A stretch of DNA of 64,000 bases from Prinsepia uniflora (GCA_032719365.1 CM064875.1:35858693-35922692); one strand, 5' to 3'; shown: positions 1 through 13,473, numbered from the stretch's first letter. Translations and numbers: made by a program. The notes: a model not told the origin generated them from the letters alone.

Positions 1-1395
1 GTATGAGACCCATTTGGTTTTGTCTAGGGAATATGACCCTATTGATGGCCTTTGGGTCTAAATCGTGGTTGCGGCGAGTGCTAAGTGCACGGTGATCGGC
101 GATACGATGCTCGCCTCCGGATTAGGATGTTTTCCTTTCAGAGATGTCACGATGCACGATCTGTGGTCGAGCAGCCGAGGGAGGCTCAACTTCGGAGTGC
201 TGACTATTCAGGATATCGATCGGTAATGCGTGCACCATAGTCTAGCGGTGGTCACGTCGGTTGATTCGTTCATGGTGACATACCAAGATTGAGGGCGGTC
301 CTGGATGGAGAGTTGCACGCATCACTATGATCGGAGCCGTGACTGACCTTTAGATATCGGGCACGATGCCCAGCTGATGTCATATGTTCAGGCACGAGAC
401 CCAGTTGTTTTACATTGATGATTTCGAGCCAGGGACCCTAGATGGATTTCCAAGTTCATGGCGGTTTATGGGAACCGGCATGAACCCTGGAAAGGTTATT
501 GTGGTACATGACGGTTTATGGGAACTCGGTATGAACCCTTAAATGGATGTTATAGATCATGACGGTTCAAGAGGACCGGGCATGAATGTTTATGTTATGT
601 ATATATATGTATGTATATTCATATACCTTCCTTTACTTGTACTATCTCCTTCGGGGAGGGTTGTTGGCCTGGGTGGACCCCTGAGTAGTCACGAAGCACC
701 GACTGAGTGGAGTCACACCCAGTTGGGTTCCTTACTCTCAGGAAGGCATGGATCGTAATCTCAGGACGGGTCATTAGTCTACAGACATTGACCTTGGATT
801 CTGAGAGACTTGGGTTTGAGACCCCAAGTAGTACGCGCGTAGCTTTGGAAACCGTGACAGGATTGGTTGTGTGAATTATATGTATATATGATATATGATA
901 TATGATATATGATATGTGATACATGTGATATGATATGTGATATGCACAGGTTTTGGGCAGTGGCCCGTGTACTTGGTTTCTTCATGATTTGGGCTGAGTC
1001 CCGCATGGATTTGGGCAATGGCCAGTATGGTTGATTCTTTATGATTCTTTCATTATGATTTTGGGCTTAGTTCCCAGTTATGGTTCTTTCGGATAAACGG
1101 TTTTCGAATGCATGCATGCTTTTTAGTGAAGGGTACAAATGTCTTTCAATAAAATGTTTTTATAAACTCTTGTTTTATCCACTCACAACTTTTAATATTT
1201 TGACTGCCCTTTCAGGTTGACAGCGGATGTGGGCTATAGTAGGGACCGAGATATCACATACCTCCTCCGGATCCTGGCGTACTCTGATCGCCCGAGAGGT
1301 CAAAGGTTAGTAATATCCCTTGTCTGACACTTCGTGTCAGACGGGAGCAGGGTCATCCCGCATTAATCCCAGGGGGATTGGGATGGGTCCTGTCA
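1..1395 (+). mobile_element. 3' part of a plus-strand LTR (left end outside window)
   Basis: The segment ends in GGATGGGTCCTGTCA at 1381-1395, the standard LTR terminus of the family, and aligns by eye along its length with the last part of the plus-strand LTR at 16.9-18.2 kb. It carries the GC-rich module shared with LTRs B and C (about 40-350), tandem CATGACGGTTTATGGG units (about 458-580), TGCATGCA (about 1112-1119), a CCACTCACA arm (about 1179-1187) and a CTTTCAG|GTTGACAG acceptor-like site at 1215. No primer-binding site follows position 1395, so it is either a 3' LTR or a solo LTR. The start is not visible. Confidence 0.85.
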
Positions 1396-1494
1396 CAAAC
1401 CCCATTTCCCTTCCCTTCCCAAGGCGGGACGGGCTGGCCATGAAACCAGGTAAAATCCGAAGTCCATGACGTCATCATGACGAGGGAATCGGCT
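1396..1494. other. Unassigned 99-bp spacer between two LTRs
   Basis: Lies between the end of the first LTR and the Cassandra LTR start. It is pyrimidine-rich at the left and contains a TGACGTCATCATGACG stretch near 1467-1482. I find no primer-binding site, polypurine tract or frame. It could be the host site of the first LTR or remains of Cassandra internal sequence. Confidence 0.4.
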
Positions 1495-1831
1495 TGTAAG
1501 ACCCGTGTCCTGAAAGGAATGGTGAACGATCCCACATTCTTGCGAGGGGGAATGGTCTGGGAAGGGAATGGTCTGGGAAGGGAATGGTATTGTGCCTAAA
1601 AGGTGTAGGCACACACCTATCTAGCACTAGACTTTTTGGGAGTTCAAGTGGCTTTGGGGGGGATTGGAACCCCAAAGTTAAGCGAGTTGAGACTGGTGCA
1701 ATTCCATGATGGGTGACCCGTGAGAAGTTGCACCATGAGCTCCCGAAAACAAAACCGTGAGGGCGAGGCCTAAAGTGGACAATATGGTGCTAGATGAGTC
1801 GGGTCCTGACCGAGTAGGGTTTGAAAACAAA
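1495..1831 (+). mobile_element. Cassandra-type LTR with 5S rRNA-like domain
   Basis: Starts TGTAAGACCC and aligns with the complete copy at 26810-27140 read on the minus strand. About 1667-1732 resembles the 3' half of plant 5S rRNA, including an A-box-like AGTTAAGCGAG and a C-box-like GATGGGTGACCC followed by AGAAGTTGCAC. This is the hallmark of Cassandra terminal-repeat retrotransposons in miniature, whose LTRs carry a 5S pol III promoter. The GGGAATGGTCTGGGAA motif is repeated in tandem near 1545-1590. The expected end (..TTCTGACA) is missing; the sequence passes into LTR A at about 1831, so the copy is truncated on the right. Confidence 0.8.
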
Positions 1832-4701
1832 AAGACTGTGAGTGGACAAAAAGTAATATTTCAGAAATACATTTTATAAAAGATCTTTATACCCTTCACT
1901 AAAAAGCATGCATGCATGGTAAAACCATTTATCCAATCACATATGTTTAAACAGCCATAATCATACGTGCTCCTGCCCAAAACCATTTACAACAAACCAT
2001 AACATAGTAAACATATGTGGGATCTCAGCCCAAATCCATTTACAGGAATTTAGAACATAATAACCATATGTGGGATCTCATCCCCAAATCCATTTATCAT
2101 CATAAAACACAATTTCCCAAACCATTTGAAATCATGTTTATCCAATATATTTCATATCACCAAACCTGTCACGGTAATCTAGAGCTACGGGCGTACTAAC
2201 CGGGGTCTCAAACCCAAGTCTCTCCAGGGTCCTCCCAGGTCAATGTCCGTAGATCAATGACCCTCCCTGGAGGTTGGTAACCATAACCTTTCTGAGAGTG
2301 AGGAACCCAACTGCGGGGCGACTCCGCTCAGTCAGTGTTTCGTGACTACTTCGGGGTCCACCCAGGCCAACGACCCTCCCTAGAGGAGACAATCAAATAT
2401 AAAGGATGGCATACGAAAAAACATTTGAAATCATTATTTAAACCTTTCAAGGATTCATGCCCGGACCCATGAACCATAAAATAAATCCTTTCAAGGGTTC
2501 ATGCGGTCCCCATAAACCGTCATGAACCATAAAAACCATTTATGGGTCCCTGACCTGAAATCACAATCTTAAAACATAACTAGGCCCTAAGCCCGAATTC
2601 ACATACAAACTGGGCCACCGGCCCGAATCGTAACCCAACTGGGCCTCGTGCCCAATATCATAACTAAATGGGTCTCCGGCCCGATGCCTCGTTAAATCAA
2701 ATGTATCTCATGTCCGGGAGTTCGTAAATTAAATGGATCTCGTGCCCGATCCATATTTCCAAATTCGAAATCGATTCAAGAACCAATTGGGCGTCTGGCC
2801 TGAGAACGTCACTAAAAGGACTTCGAGTCCGAGGGTTTCCAAACAAGTGGGTCTTGAACCCGAGTTTAATTTATCAAATCTGAAACCATTTCATGAAATC
2901 ATATCCAAAACCATATGTACGAAAAATCAAAGTAAAATCGAAAAACCTCGATTTACGTGCAAGCACGTAAATCGCCTCTAAATACTTGAAACCATATAAA
3001 CCGAAATCATCCAAATCATCATCATATAATCACATTCATAATCCATATAAAACATTTATGCATGCATCACAGTTTAGAAATCAAGGTCCACTCATAGACC
3101 GTCCTATGCTGTCTCGGTTTGCGTGCCGTAAGCCTCACCGGGCAAATCGTCATCACCGGGAATCCCAAACCTGTCCAATTCAATCTAGAGAGTTATTAAC
3201 TACCTTATTAACCTCTCATTGAAGCCCCGTAATTTTCCCAAATTTTTAACTATTTTAAATCTCGAACCTAAACCTTCCGTTGCCCTGAACATTATCGAGA
3301 CGGTGTCCGATCGACACGAAACCAGTCCCAAAATGTTCGTTACATCGAATAGAAGATTTCACGTGTTCAAGACATCCCCAAAATGTCCCTCACGCGCCCC
3401 CACGTACCCAAGAAAGCTCATGTGCGTGAAGCCCAAGCTCGGCACTAATCATCTTCTTCTCCAAGAGGCCGAACCGGGTTTGACTGGTTTGAACCGGCCG
3501 AATCAGTCTGGATCGGTTCAACGTCCAAACTTGTCCTTTTTCAACCCATTTTGTTCAATTTTGATCCTAATATCTTCCTAATCTTATTTCCTATCTATTA
3601 AACCATTTAAAAGCTTAAGAAAACCACAAAACTCGTACCTCCTCGATCGGCCATGGCGGTGGTACCTGTAACCTCCACCCGCCGTCACTCCTGGCCGTCG
3701 AAACTCTCGAAATTGATCCCAAAAGGTCCTTATGATCACCAGAAATCCAACCTATACGTTAGAATCGATCAAAACCCCACAAGGACCAAGTTTCGAAATT
3801 TAAAACCAAAGCTTACTTTCTCGGGTTCACTCTGCCGTGTCCACCACCGTCCCACCGTCGTTCTCAGTCTCTCATTTTACTCTTTCACGGTCACACACTA
3901 GCGCTCAGAATGATTATGGTGGTGAGGTGTGTCGTGTGGGTTGTGTTTGAGGGTTGAATGGAAAATGGATGATCGGGTTATGAGAGAACAGAGAAGAGAT
4001 GATGAATTTTGATGAAGAAGGGAAATGAATGGACGGTGGAGATTGAGAGGGGTGATGACATGTAGGGTCAAGATTAAAAGATGAGTTAAGTGGAAATTAT
4101 AAAATAATTAAAATATTATTATTTAATTATAATCTCACCAATCAATGTGAGATCCACTTTTGAGGGATAATGACCAGTTGGATGAGTGACACTTGTCACT
4201 CATCCATGGGCCCCACACTAAAATTCAACCAATCAGAATAAGCCAAGTGTCGTTGCCTCGTAATGCATGCATAGTGCAATTGAACTTCCGTGACCCATAA
4301 CTTTCCAGTTCGAAGTCCAATTTCAGCGTGCCGCCTGTCTATGGATTCGTATCGTCCCGATCTACGTAACGGTCCTCGGCCCTAGGCCATCAGACCTCCA
4401 AGGTCAAAAGTCAAGTATTTCCCCACTTTTAACTAATTTACCGAAATGCCCTTGAACTTCCAAACATCATAACTTCTTCCTCGAATATCGAAATTCAACG
4501 TGACACCTATCTATGAACTTGTGACGTTCCGAACTACGTCACGGTCATCGGCCAAAGTCCATTTGACCGACTGCACGAAAAGCCAACGTTTTGCCCACGC
4601 CTAGGGGCAAAACGGTCATTTTGCATCGTTCATCGACTTCACCCACTAATTACGGATTACCCTCACTAATCTAATCCTGGAATTAGGGACAGGTCGTTTC
4701 A
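1832..4701 (-). mobile_element. Element A, 3' LTR (left end truncated)
   Basis: Begins inside the LTR at the arm CTGTGAGTGGAC (1836-1847), lacking the usual first ~245 bp, and ends in a mutated terminus (GACAGGTCGTTTCA instead of GACGGGTCGTTACA) at 4701. On the minus strand it reads U3, then a TATTTTATAAT box near 4096-4109, a candidate splice donor at 3638/3639 and a hairpin-rich domain. GGGCC-ACC-GGCCC (2612-2624) is a clear hairpin. The polypurine-tract relic follows directly at 4702, which identifies this as the 3' LTR of a minus-strand element. Confidence 0.85.
4180..4205. promoter_or_regulatory. U3 dyad palindrome of LTR A
   Basis: Perfect inverted repeat with 12-bp arms GGATGAGTGACA and TGTCACTCATCC around a 2-bp centre, about 70 bp upstream of the TATA-like box in the LTR's own orientation. 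Confidence 0.7.
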
Positions 4702-5320
4702 ACCTTCCCTCCTTAATTAATTTCGTCCTCGAAATTCCAACCGACCTAATTCCAACCATTCTTCCCTCCTTAATTAGTTTCGTTCTCGAAATTCGAACTA
4801 TCCTGATTGCACAACGACCTCATTGAAATAATTCGATCTTATCTCATGTGTACACTAGAACTCAATAACCAATACAATACTTGTCTGCAACCAGATGTAC
4901 CACTAGTACTCACGTCGTATCGACTACACTCGACCACGTCGAATGACAGAAATCACAAGTTCCGAGTTGATACCACTTGTCAATTCTACCATTTCGTTGA
5001 CACGAATAACTCGACGGTTCCTTGCTCAATCACCAAACTATCCTGATATATACTCCCACTGGGAATCACCAAATCTCACTAACGAATCCACAAAACATCC
5101 GACAAACTGTCACCACTTGACAGTTGTCAGTCAAAAACTGACACTATACCCACTTGTGGTTACTCTAACCACCAACTTACTCAAACTGAGTATACACTTA
5201 CCAACATTTCACTCGACCTGTGTGTAACTGAACCCGTCAGAACTACTATGACCCAATGCACAGTATCCAATGTCCAGTCCACATCCTCGACTAATCCAAT
5301 AGTATCGGAATTAATCGGAA
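4702..5320 (-). mobile_element. Element A internal region, 3' part
   Basis: Starts with the reverse complement of the polypurine tract and the last codons of a gypsy-type polyprotein (the Asn-Phe-Glu-Asp-Glu-Ile relic). A second, slightly diverged copy of the same block begins about 61 bp further in (about 4763-4797). The rest matches the 3' internal part of B, E and F, with no open frame. At about 5320 the sequence jumps into the LTR of element B; the rest of A's internal region resumes at 13675. Confidence 0.8.
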
Positions 5321-7263
5321 TTAAGCCCAAAACCACGATTGAAAGAAACATAATGAAAATGACTATACAGGCCACTGCCAAATCCATAAGGGACTCGGCC
5401 CAAATCATAAGAAACCAACCATACAGCTACTGCCCAAAACCTGTGTAAGCACACATCATATATCATATCATATAGCATACATCATATATACATATAATTC
5501 ACACAACCAATCCTGCCACGGTTTCCAAAGCTACGTGCGTGCTACCCAGGTCTCAATCCGAGTCTTCTCAAAGTCAAGATCAATGTCCGCAGACCACTAA
5601 CCCTACCCGAGGTAATAGTAATCATAGCCTTCCTGAGAGTAAGGAACCCAACTGGGGGGTGACTCCACTCAGTCGGTGCTCCGTGACTACTCCGGGGTCC
5701 ACCCAGGCCAATGACCCTCCCCGGAAGGTATATACATGCACCAATTTAGAAAACAAGGTCCACTCACAGACCGTCCGAGCTGCCACCTCGATTTGCGTGC
5801 CACACGGCTCCCCGAGCCGATCACCGTCACCGAGACTCCCAAACCTGTTCAAATCGTAATAGAAGGTTACTAACTACTTAATTAACCTCCTACCAAAGCC
5901 CCGTAATTTTCTGATATTTTTAACTATTTTTAAAACCGAACCTAAACCTTCCGATGCCCCGAAACATATCGAGACGGTGTCCGATTGACATGAAACCAGT
6001 CCCAAAATGTTCGTTACATCGAATAGATGATTTTAGATGTTGAACACGTCCCCAAATTCTCCCCCACGTCCCACACGCGCCACCTGAAGTGGCTGCGTGT
6101 GGGATTCACGCGCCGCTACAGTACCCGTCTCCTACTTCGGTCAGACCGGTCCGGTCTGGTTTTTCCTGCAACTTGGACCGGCGTAACCGGTCCAGGTCTC
6201 CTTCTCGCTCATTTTCGGTCCGTTTGCTTCCATTCCAATTCCTAAATTCCTATTTTCAAGTTTCATATCTAACCTAATTAACAAAACGACCTAAAACCCC
6301 CTAAATCGATCCCTAAAAATTAACCCCCACGGCCCCTGTTTTTCCCGGCCACCTTCCATCCTTCCTCCGCCGTGAACCACCCTCCAAATCTTCCTAAAAC
6401 TATCCTAACAACCTATTTAGTTCAACCCACACGTCCAAACAAGCCCATAATAACTAGAAATCGAAAATGGATTAAACGGGCAAAACCGATTACCTCGTGC
6501 AGGTTTTCTCCTCCTCTCGCCGCCGTGGGCGGCGGTTCAGGCCTCCAGGCCGGCCACCTCAGCTCCCTCAATCTCCCTGGTCCTCTGCCTGGTCATGGGT
6601 GATGGTTGGCTGGGTTTGGGTTGCACGGATAGGAGAAAATGGTGGGTGTGAGATCGGGTATTTGAGTTTGAATGAGGAAAATGAAGATGGACTATGCATG
6701 AAGGGGAAATGGTGTCCATTGGATGGGTGACACTTGTCACTCATCCATTAGGCATCAGGACAAATATCTGGGCCCACTAGAGTCCAAAAGTGAACTCGTT
6801 TCGTACTTCGTGCAATAGTGCACTCGAACTTCCGTGAACCGTAATATCGTCGTCGAACGTCCGAATTTGACGTGCCGCCTGTCTATGGATTCGTATCGTC
6901 CTTATCTACGCAACGGTCTTTGGCCCTCGGCCATCAGACCTCTTGGTCAAAAAGTCAACATTTGACCCCATTTAACCAAAATTACCAAAATTCCCCTAAA
7001 ATTCCGAACGTCATAACTTCCTCCTTGAACGTCGGAATTGAACGTGCCACCTGTCTATGAACTCGTGACGTCACGAACTACGTCACGGTCATCGGTCAAA
7101 GTCCATTTGACGGCCCGATTGAAAAGTCAACATTTTGCCACGACTAGGGGCAAAATGGTCATTTCGCATCATTCGTCCAATTTAGCCTAACTAATCACGG
7201 ATTAATCTCACTAATCGTGATTAGTCACTAATCTAATCCTGGAATTTGGGACGGGTCGTTACA
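5321..7263 (-). mobile_element. Element B, 3' LTR (truncated and internally deleted)
   Basis: Very similar to the right-hand LTR of B (10533-13674) but lacks about the first 325 bp and a further ~870 bp. The second gap joins the GGAAGGTATA block directly to GCATGCACCAATTT near 5731, removing the 50-bp tandem repeats and hairpin array. It ends GACGGGTCGTTACA at 7263. A candidate splice donor lies at 6493/6494. Confidence 0.88.
6721..6746. promoter_or_regulatory. U3 dyad palindrome, LTR B left
   Basis: Arms GGATGGGTGACA and TGTCACTCATCC; one mismatch in the arms compared with LTR A. Confidence 0.65.
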
Positions 7264-10200
7264 ACCTTCCCTCCTTAATTAATTTCGTCCTCGAAATTCC
7301 AACTGACCTAATTCCAACCGTTCTTCCCTCCTTAATTAGTTTCGCTCTCGAAACTCCAACTATCTCGATTCCACAACCACCTCGTGGAAAGTAGAATCAA
7401 CCTCGAAACATGTGTACACTAGTACACTAACTAACCAACATAAAACTCGTCTGTGACCAGACGTATACTAACACTCACGTCGCATCGAGTACATTCGACC
7501 ACGTCGAATGACAGTAGTCATACGTTCTGAATTGACACTACTTGTCAAATCTACCGTTTCGTTGACACGAACCACTCGACGGTTCCTTTCTCAATCTCAA
7601 TCTATCCTGATATCTACTCCCACCGGGAGTCACCAAATCTCACTAATCGATCCACGCTGACACCTCCGACAACCTATCACCACTTGACAGTTGTCAGTCG
7701 AAAACTAACACTATACTCACTTGTGGTTACACTAACCACCAACATACTCATCCTGAGTATACGCATACCCATAATCACTCGACCTGTGTGTAACCGGACC
7801 CATCAGAAAACCATGGCCTAGTGCACAGTATCCAATGTCCAGTTCACGACCTTAACAAATCCGATGGTATCGGAATCAAGCCGACTACCAATACCCTCAC
7901 CAACATACCCACGGTATAACTTATATACCGTCACCAGGCATCACAAGTCTGCCCAATATCGTACCTCGAACAACGTACAAGGTACGTACATCTACCCATC
8001 AATCAGACTACAACCACCTAGGTCATAGCCAATCACGTTTCTACTATGGAGTCCATTTATCCAATCCCGGACTAGACAAATTGAAACTTCAACCCATCAT
8101 CTATTTCCAAATCCAAATTCGAATCCGCAATTTCTTAAGAAATCCCGAATCCAAACCCAGAAATCATATCCCTAACCATTTCCCAAATTCGAATCCAAAA
8201 TCGTCATTCCGTAAACTAGTATTTGGAATAACCATTCCGAACCCAAATTCATAAAAAGAAAATCTAGTGTCAAGCTCTAGAACCAAATCCTGAATCGTCA
8301 CCCAGAATCCGATTCCAAAACCCAAATCCAGAAATCCTCTTTCAAGTTCCAAAATCAAATTCTGAATCGTCATCCAGAAATCTCATTCCAAAACTCGAAA
8401 TCTCGTTCACATCTACCGAGACATACCAAAACCGAACCTATCGGTTACCTGCTCAACCGATTACCACAATACTATCGATTGACTTCATAGGGAAGTCAAT
8501 CCCATCATCAACACATCTAAGGCTGACCAAATCCGACCTCTTCAGCAAACTACTCACCTGAGTAATATACCATACATGATTCACTTTGAAAAGAAGTTCA
8601 GTCCCATCACGCTTCACTCAAACATCCCAGTAAAAGTGATAAACTTCCCAACTATCTGGATCATCAAAATCACGATCTAGATCCATCACTACGTTAACCG
8701 ACCATAGACGTCACGATCCCCGATCGTCACGACGTCCAAAGTCCTCAACCAAATCCCACATCTAAGCAGATCAGTCAGCGACGAGACACGCCGAGACTGT
8801 GGGTTCTCACTGATTACCTCATATCGATCCTTGTCATTCCACTTAGGAAAAACCAAAGATGATCCAACACAATGACATCAAAACTCAACCTACGTGAATG
8901 CAAACAAAACACGCTGCACTCACCACGCCACGTAATCCAACATCTTCTGCCACCAAGCAGAAATGAGAAATCTCAGTCACCTAACTTCGATATACTCAAC
9001 TCCACTTAATGACCCAAAATAAATCCCGGTTTCACCAACCAATACACGACCAATGTACTGGTGTCACAACCATCATCTACCGTTGTAGAACCTGAGAAGT
9101 CACCCTAATCACTTCGACATACTCATTACCAATGCGGAAGACCCGCATTCCACTCGTCACTTCAATCGCAACCTCTCGCGATTCCGAAGTTCCAACAAGA
9201 TTGGAAACAACATACCTGGACATCAACCACGTGTCCCCCAACCAATTTAACTTTATCTGAGATCCACTCCCGAATCACGGATACCGAACATATGCCCATT
9301 ACGACGGAGTCACACCCCGATCTGTAACTCATCGTCATCACGATCACCGACATCAGCACCAGCACTAGTACCAGTATCATCACCTGTCAACATCAGCACA
9401 AAGTGTGCAAATCAGACAATCCTGGATCTCCGCTCATACCGAACGACGACCCCGCACCTCTGCTCGAATAGGAGAAACTCTGCCTCCCTCGTACCCGACA
9501 ACTCTGGGTACAGTCACCCTGACAACGCATACGAGAAAAGGAAACGTCACCTGAACGTCACCGATTCCCAACAATCGTAACTACGACCATTCTCGGTAGT
9601 AGCGCCTGCCACAAACTCGTGCAGACCTAACTACCAAACACCTCGATATCCAGACTCCGCATCCAACGGAATCAACCACTCGTACCAACCACTCCGTATC
9701 CCCACTCCGGGATTCCATCGACAAGTACAAACCCTGATCACTTGCCCAACCAATCACTAACCAGTCGTAACTCGACTAACCAATGTCATCTACCAGGTTG
9801 CCCATGACCTTAGTTGCACCAAACCACAACTAAAGTAGCATGACAACCAACTATGTCTAACCGATAAATATAACCTCGACTGCGAAGTGCAGTCCCAACA
9901 CTAAGCTGACATGACCAGACTGACTAACAAACCCAATTCCGAATAGTCGTCAAAGTCATACCACTCGCCAACTCACCGGATTCCAAGACCATGCCTAGGG
10001 TTCCCCTGAACCCAACTGCGAAAACCAGTAAAATCCACGATCTGAAAGACCCCGTGGTCCCGACATTGTAAATACGTCAATCCAAGCATACCGTAAGTCT
10101 AACCAGGATTCCCCGAATACGGCTGCCAATCGCCAGCAGCAACGTAATCCCTAACCTGACCAACCGATGGTCAAAATTCCGAACTGTACTCAAATCGATC

Positions 10201-10532
10201 CTACGACATTGTGAAAGAAAATCCCAACTAACCGTCTCACGATCACACTCCAAAATACGAATACGTTTGTCCGTTTGTAGGGTCCCACACTGTCATCCAC
10301 GACAGAACTATGGCAACGCCGGCATCGAATTCCGAACCAAGACGTTCCACGATCCAACCCTTTTAACTATCGTATCGGCACCCCAACTATCAGGTTGACC
10401 ACGAACTGTAGCCCATTGAGATATCACATCCTCGACCTGTGTACATACTCCAAGAGCTACACTGTTGCTCGAATAGAGACAACCCCGCTCTAATAAGCAT
10501 CCTACGAGCAATCCTATGCTCTGATACCACAT
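7264..10532 (-). mobile_element. Element B internal region, non-coding
   Basis: 3269 bp between the two LTRs. The left end carries two tandem polypurine-tract/polyprotein-end blocks (7264-7301 and about 7320-7355); the right end carries the primer-binding site. No frame on either strand exceeds about 80 codons here, and I recognise no gag, protease, reverse transcriptase, RNase H or integrase motif. The AATCCGAA-rich stretch near 8080-8400 also occurs inside the LTRs of D and G. Length and content match the internal regions of E and F, so the lack of coding capacity is a family trait and not decay of one copy. Confidence 0.85.
10518..10529 (-). other. Primer-binding site of element B (initiator tRNA-Met)
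   Basis: GCTCTGATACCA on the plus strand is TGGTATCAGAGC on the element strand, the complement of the 3' end of plant initiator tRNA-Met, separated from the 5' LTR by 3 bp. Confidence 0.88.
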
Positions 10533-13131
10533 TGACAGGACCCATCCCAATCCCCCCGGGATTAGTGCGGGATGACCCTGCTCCCGTCTGACACGAAGTG
10601 TCAGACAAGGGATATTTCCAACCTTTACCCTCCCGGGCTATCAGAGTACGCCAGGATCCGAAGGAGGAATGTGATATCTCGGTCTCTGCTACAGTCCACA
10701 TCCAATGTCAACTTGAAAGGCAGTCAAAACATTAAAAACTGTGAGTGGACAAAACAAGAGTTTATAAAAACATTTGCATAAGAAGATATTTGTACCCTTC
10801 ACTAAAAAGCATGCATGCATTCGAAAACCATTTATCCGAAATAAACCATATGTGGGAACTAAGCCCAAAACCACGATTGAAAGAAACATAATGAAAATGA
10901 CTATACAGGCCACAGCCCAAATCCATAAGGGACTTGGCCCAAATCATAAGAAACCAACCATACGGCTACTGCCCAAAACTTGTGTAAGCACACATCATAT
11001 ATCATATCATATAGCATACATCATTTATACATATAATTCACACAACCAATCCTGCCACGGTTTAAAAAGCTACGCGCGTGCTACCCAGGTCTCAATCTGA
11101 GTCTTCTCAAAGTCAAGATCAATGTCCGTAGACCACTGACCCTACCCGAGGTAATAGTAATCATAGCCTTCCTGAGAGTAAGGAACCCAACTAGGGGGTG
11201 ACTCCACTTAGTCGGTGCTCCGTGACTACTCTGGGGTCCACCCAGGCCAACGACCCTCCTCGAAGGAGATAATAGAAGTAAAGGAAGGTATATGAATACA
11301 TATATCTACATAACATAAACGTTCATGCCCGGTTCCCTTGAACCGTCATGATCCATAACATCCATTAACCAGGGTTCATGCCCGTTCTCCTAAACCGTCA
11401 TGAACCAGAATGACCTGACAAAGGTTCATGCTGGTTCCCATAAATCGTCATGAACCACAATGACCTTTCCAGAGTTCATGCCGGTTCCCGTAAACCGTCA
11501 TGAACTTGGAAATCCATCTAGGGTCCCTGACCCGAAATCATAAACCGTAAAGTAACTGGGTCTCGTGCCCTAACATATGACTCAACCGGGCACCGTGCCC
11601 GATATCTAAGGGTCAGTCACGACTCCAATCATAGTGATGCGTGCAACCATCCATCCAGGACCGCCCTCAATCCTCGCATGTCGCCGTGAACGTATCAACC
11701 GACGCGACCACCACAAGATCATGGTGCACCCATCACCGATCGCTATCCTCAACCGTCAGCACTCTGAAGTCGAGCCTCCCCAGGCTGCCCGACCACGAAT
11801 CGTGCATCGTGACCTCTCCGGAAGGAACACATCCCAATCCGGAGGCGAGCGTCCTATCGTCGATCGCCGTGCACATAGCACCCGTCGCGACCACGATTTA
11901 GACCCGAAGGTAGTAAATAGCGTCATATGCCCGAGACAAAAATAAATGGGTCTCATACTCGAGTTTATCCTTTTAGAAATCCAAAACCATTTCATTAAAA
12001 CCATTAAAGAAATACAGACCCGTATAAGCACCGTATAAGGCTGAAACCTCGAAATACGTGCTTATACGTAATGACATAAAAATGCACCCATGGCATCATC
12101 AAACAAGTAATAAAACATATAATAAACATTTATGCATGCACCAATTTAGAAAACAAGGTCCACTCACAGACCGTCCGAGCTGCCACCTCGATTTGCGTGC
12201 CATACGGCTCCCCGAGCCGATCACCGTCACCGGGACTCCCAAACCTGTTCAAATCGTAATAGAAGGTTACTAACTACTTAATTAACCTCCTACCAAAGCC
12301 CCGTAATTTTCTGATATTTTTAACTATTTTAAAAACCGAACCTAAACCTTCTGATGCCCCTAAACATATCGAGACGGTGTCCGATTGACACGAAACCAGT
12401 CCCAAAATATTCGTTACATCGAATAGATGATTTCACATGTTGAACACGTCCCCAAATTCTCCCCCACACGCCCACACGCGCCGCCTGAAGTGGCTGCGCG
12501 TGGGCTTCACGTGCCGCTACAATACCCGTCTCCTACTTCGGTCAGACCGGTCCGAACCGGTCCGGTCCGGTTTTTCCTGCAACTTGGACCGGCGTAACCG
12601 GTCCAGGTCTCCTTCTCCCTCATTTTCGGTCCGTTTTCTTCCATTCCAATTCCTAAATTCCTATTTTCAAGTTTCCTATCTAACCCAATTAACAAAACGA
12701 CCTAAAACCCCCTAAATCGATCCCTAAAAATTAACCCCCACGACCCCTGTTTTTCCCGGCCACCTTCCAGCCTTCCTCCGCCGTGAACCGCCCTCCAAAT
12801 CTTCCTAAAACTATCCTAACAAGCTATTTAGTTCAACCCACACGTCCAAACAAGCCCATAATAACTAGAAATCGAAAATGGATTAAACGGGCAAAACCGA
12901 TTACCTCGTGCGGGTTTTCTCCTCCTCTCGCCGCCGTGGGCGGCAGTTCAGGCCTCCAGGCTGGCCACCTCAGCTCCCTCAATCTACCTGGTCCTCTGCC
13001 TGGTCATGGGTGATGGTTGGCTGGGTTTGGATTGCACGGATAGGAGAAAATGGTGGGTGTGAGATCGGGTATTTGAGTTTGAATGAGGAAAATGAAGATG
13101 GACGATGCATGAAGGGGAAATGGTGTCCATT

Positions 13132-13157
13132 GGATGGGTGACACTTGTCACTCATCC
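13132..13157. promoter_or_regulatory. U3 dyad palindrome, LTR B right
   Basis: Same sequence as the left LTR of B (GGATGGGTGACA and TGTCACTCATCC), located at the equivalent position. Confidence 0.65.
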
Positions 13158-13473
13158 ATTGGGCATCAGGACAAATATCTGGGCCCACTAGAGTCCAAAA
13201 GTGAACTCGTTTGGTACTTCTTGTAATAGTGCACTCGAACCTCTGTGAACCGTAATATCGCCGTCGAACGTCCGAATTTGACGTGCCGCCTGTCTATGGA
13301 TTCGTATCGTCCTTATCTACGTAACGGTCTTTGGCCCTCGGCCATCGGACCTCTTGGTCAAAAAGTCAACATTTGACCCCATTTAACCAAAATTACCAAA
13401 ATGCCCCTAAACTTCTGAACGTCATAACTTCCTCCTCGAACGTCGGAATTGAACGTGCCACCTGTCTATGAAC

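Noticed and set aside
1667..1732. 5S rRNA gene
   Set aside because: Only the part of 5S kept in Cassandra LTRs is present, with TG..CA ends and a TSD in the sister copy, so it is a retrotransposon LTR and not an rRNA gene.
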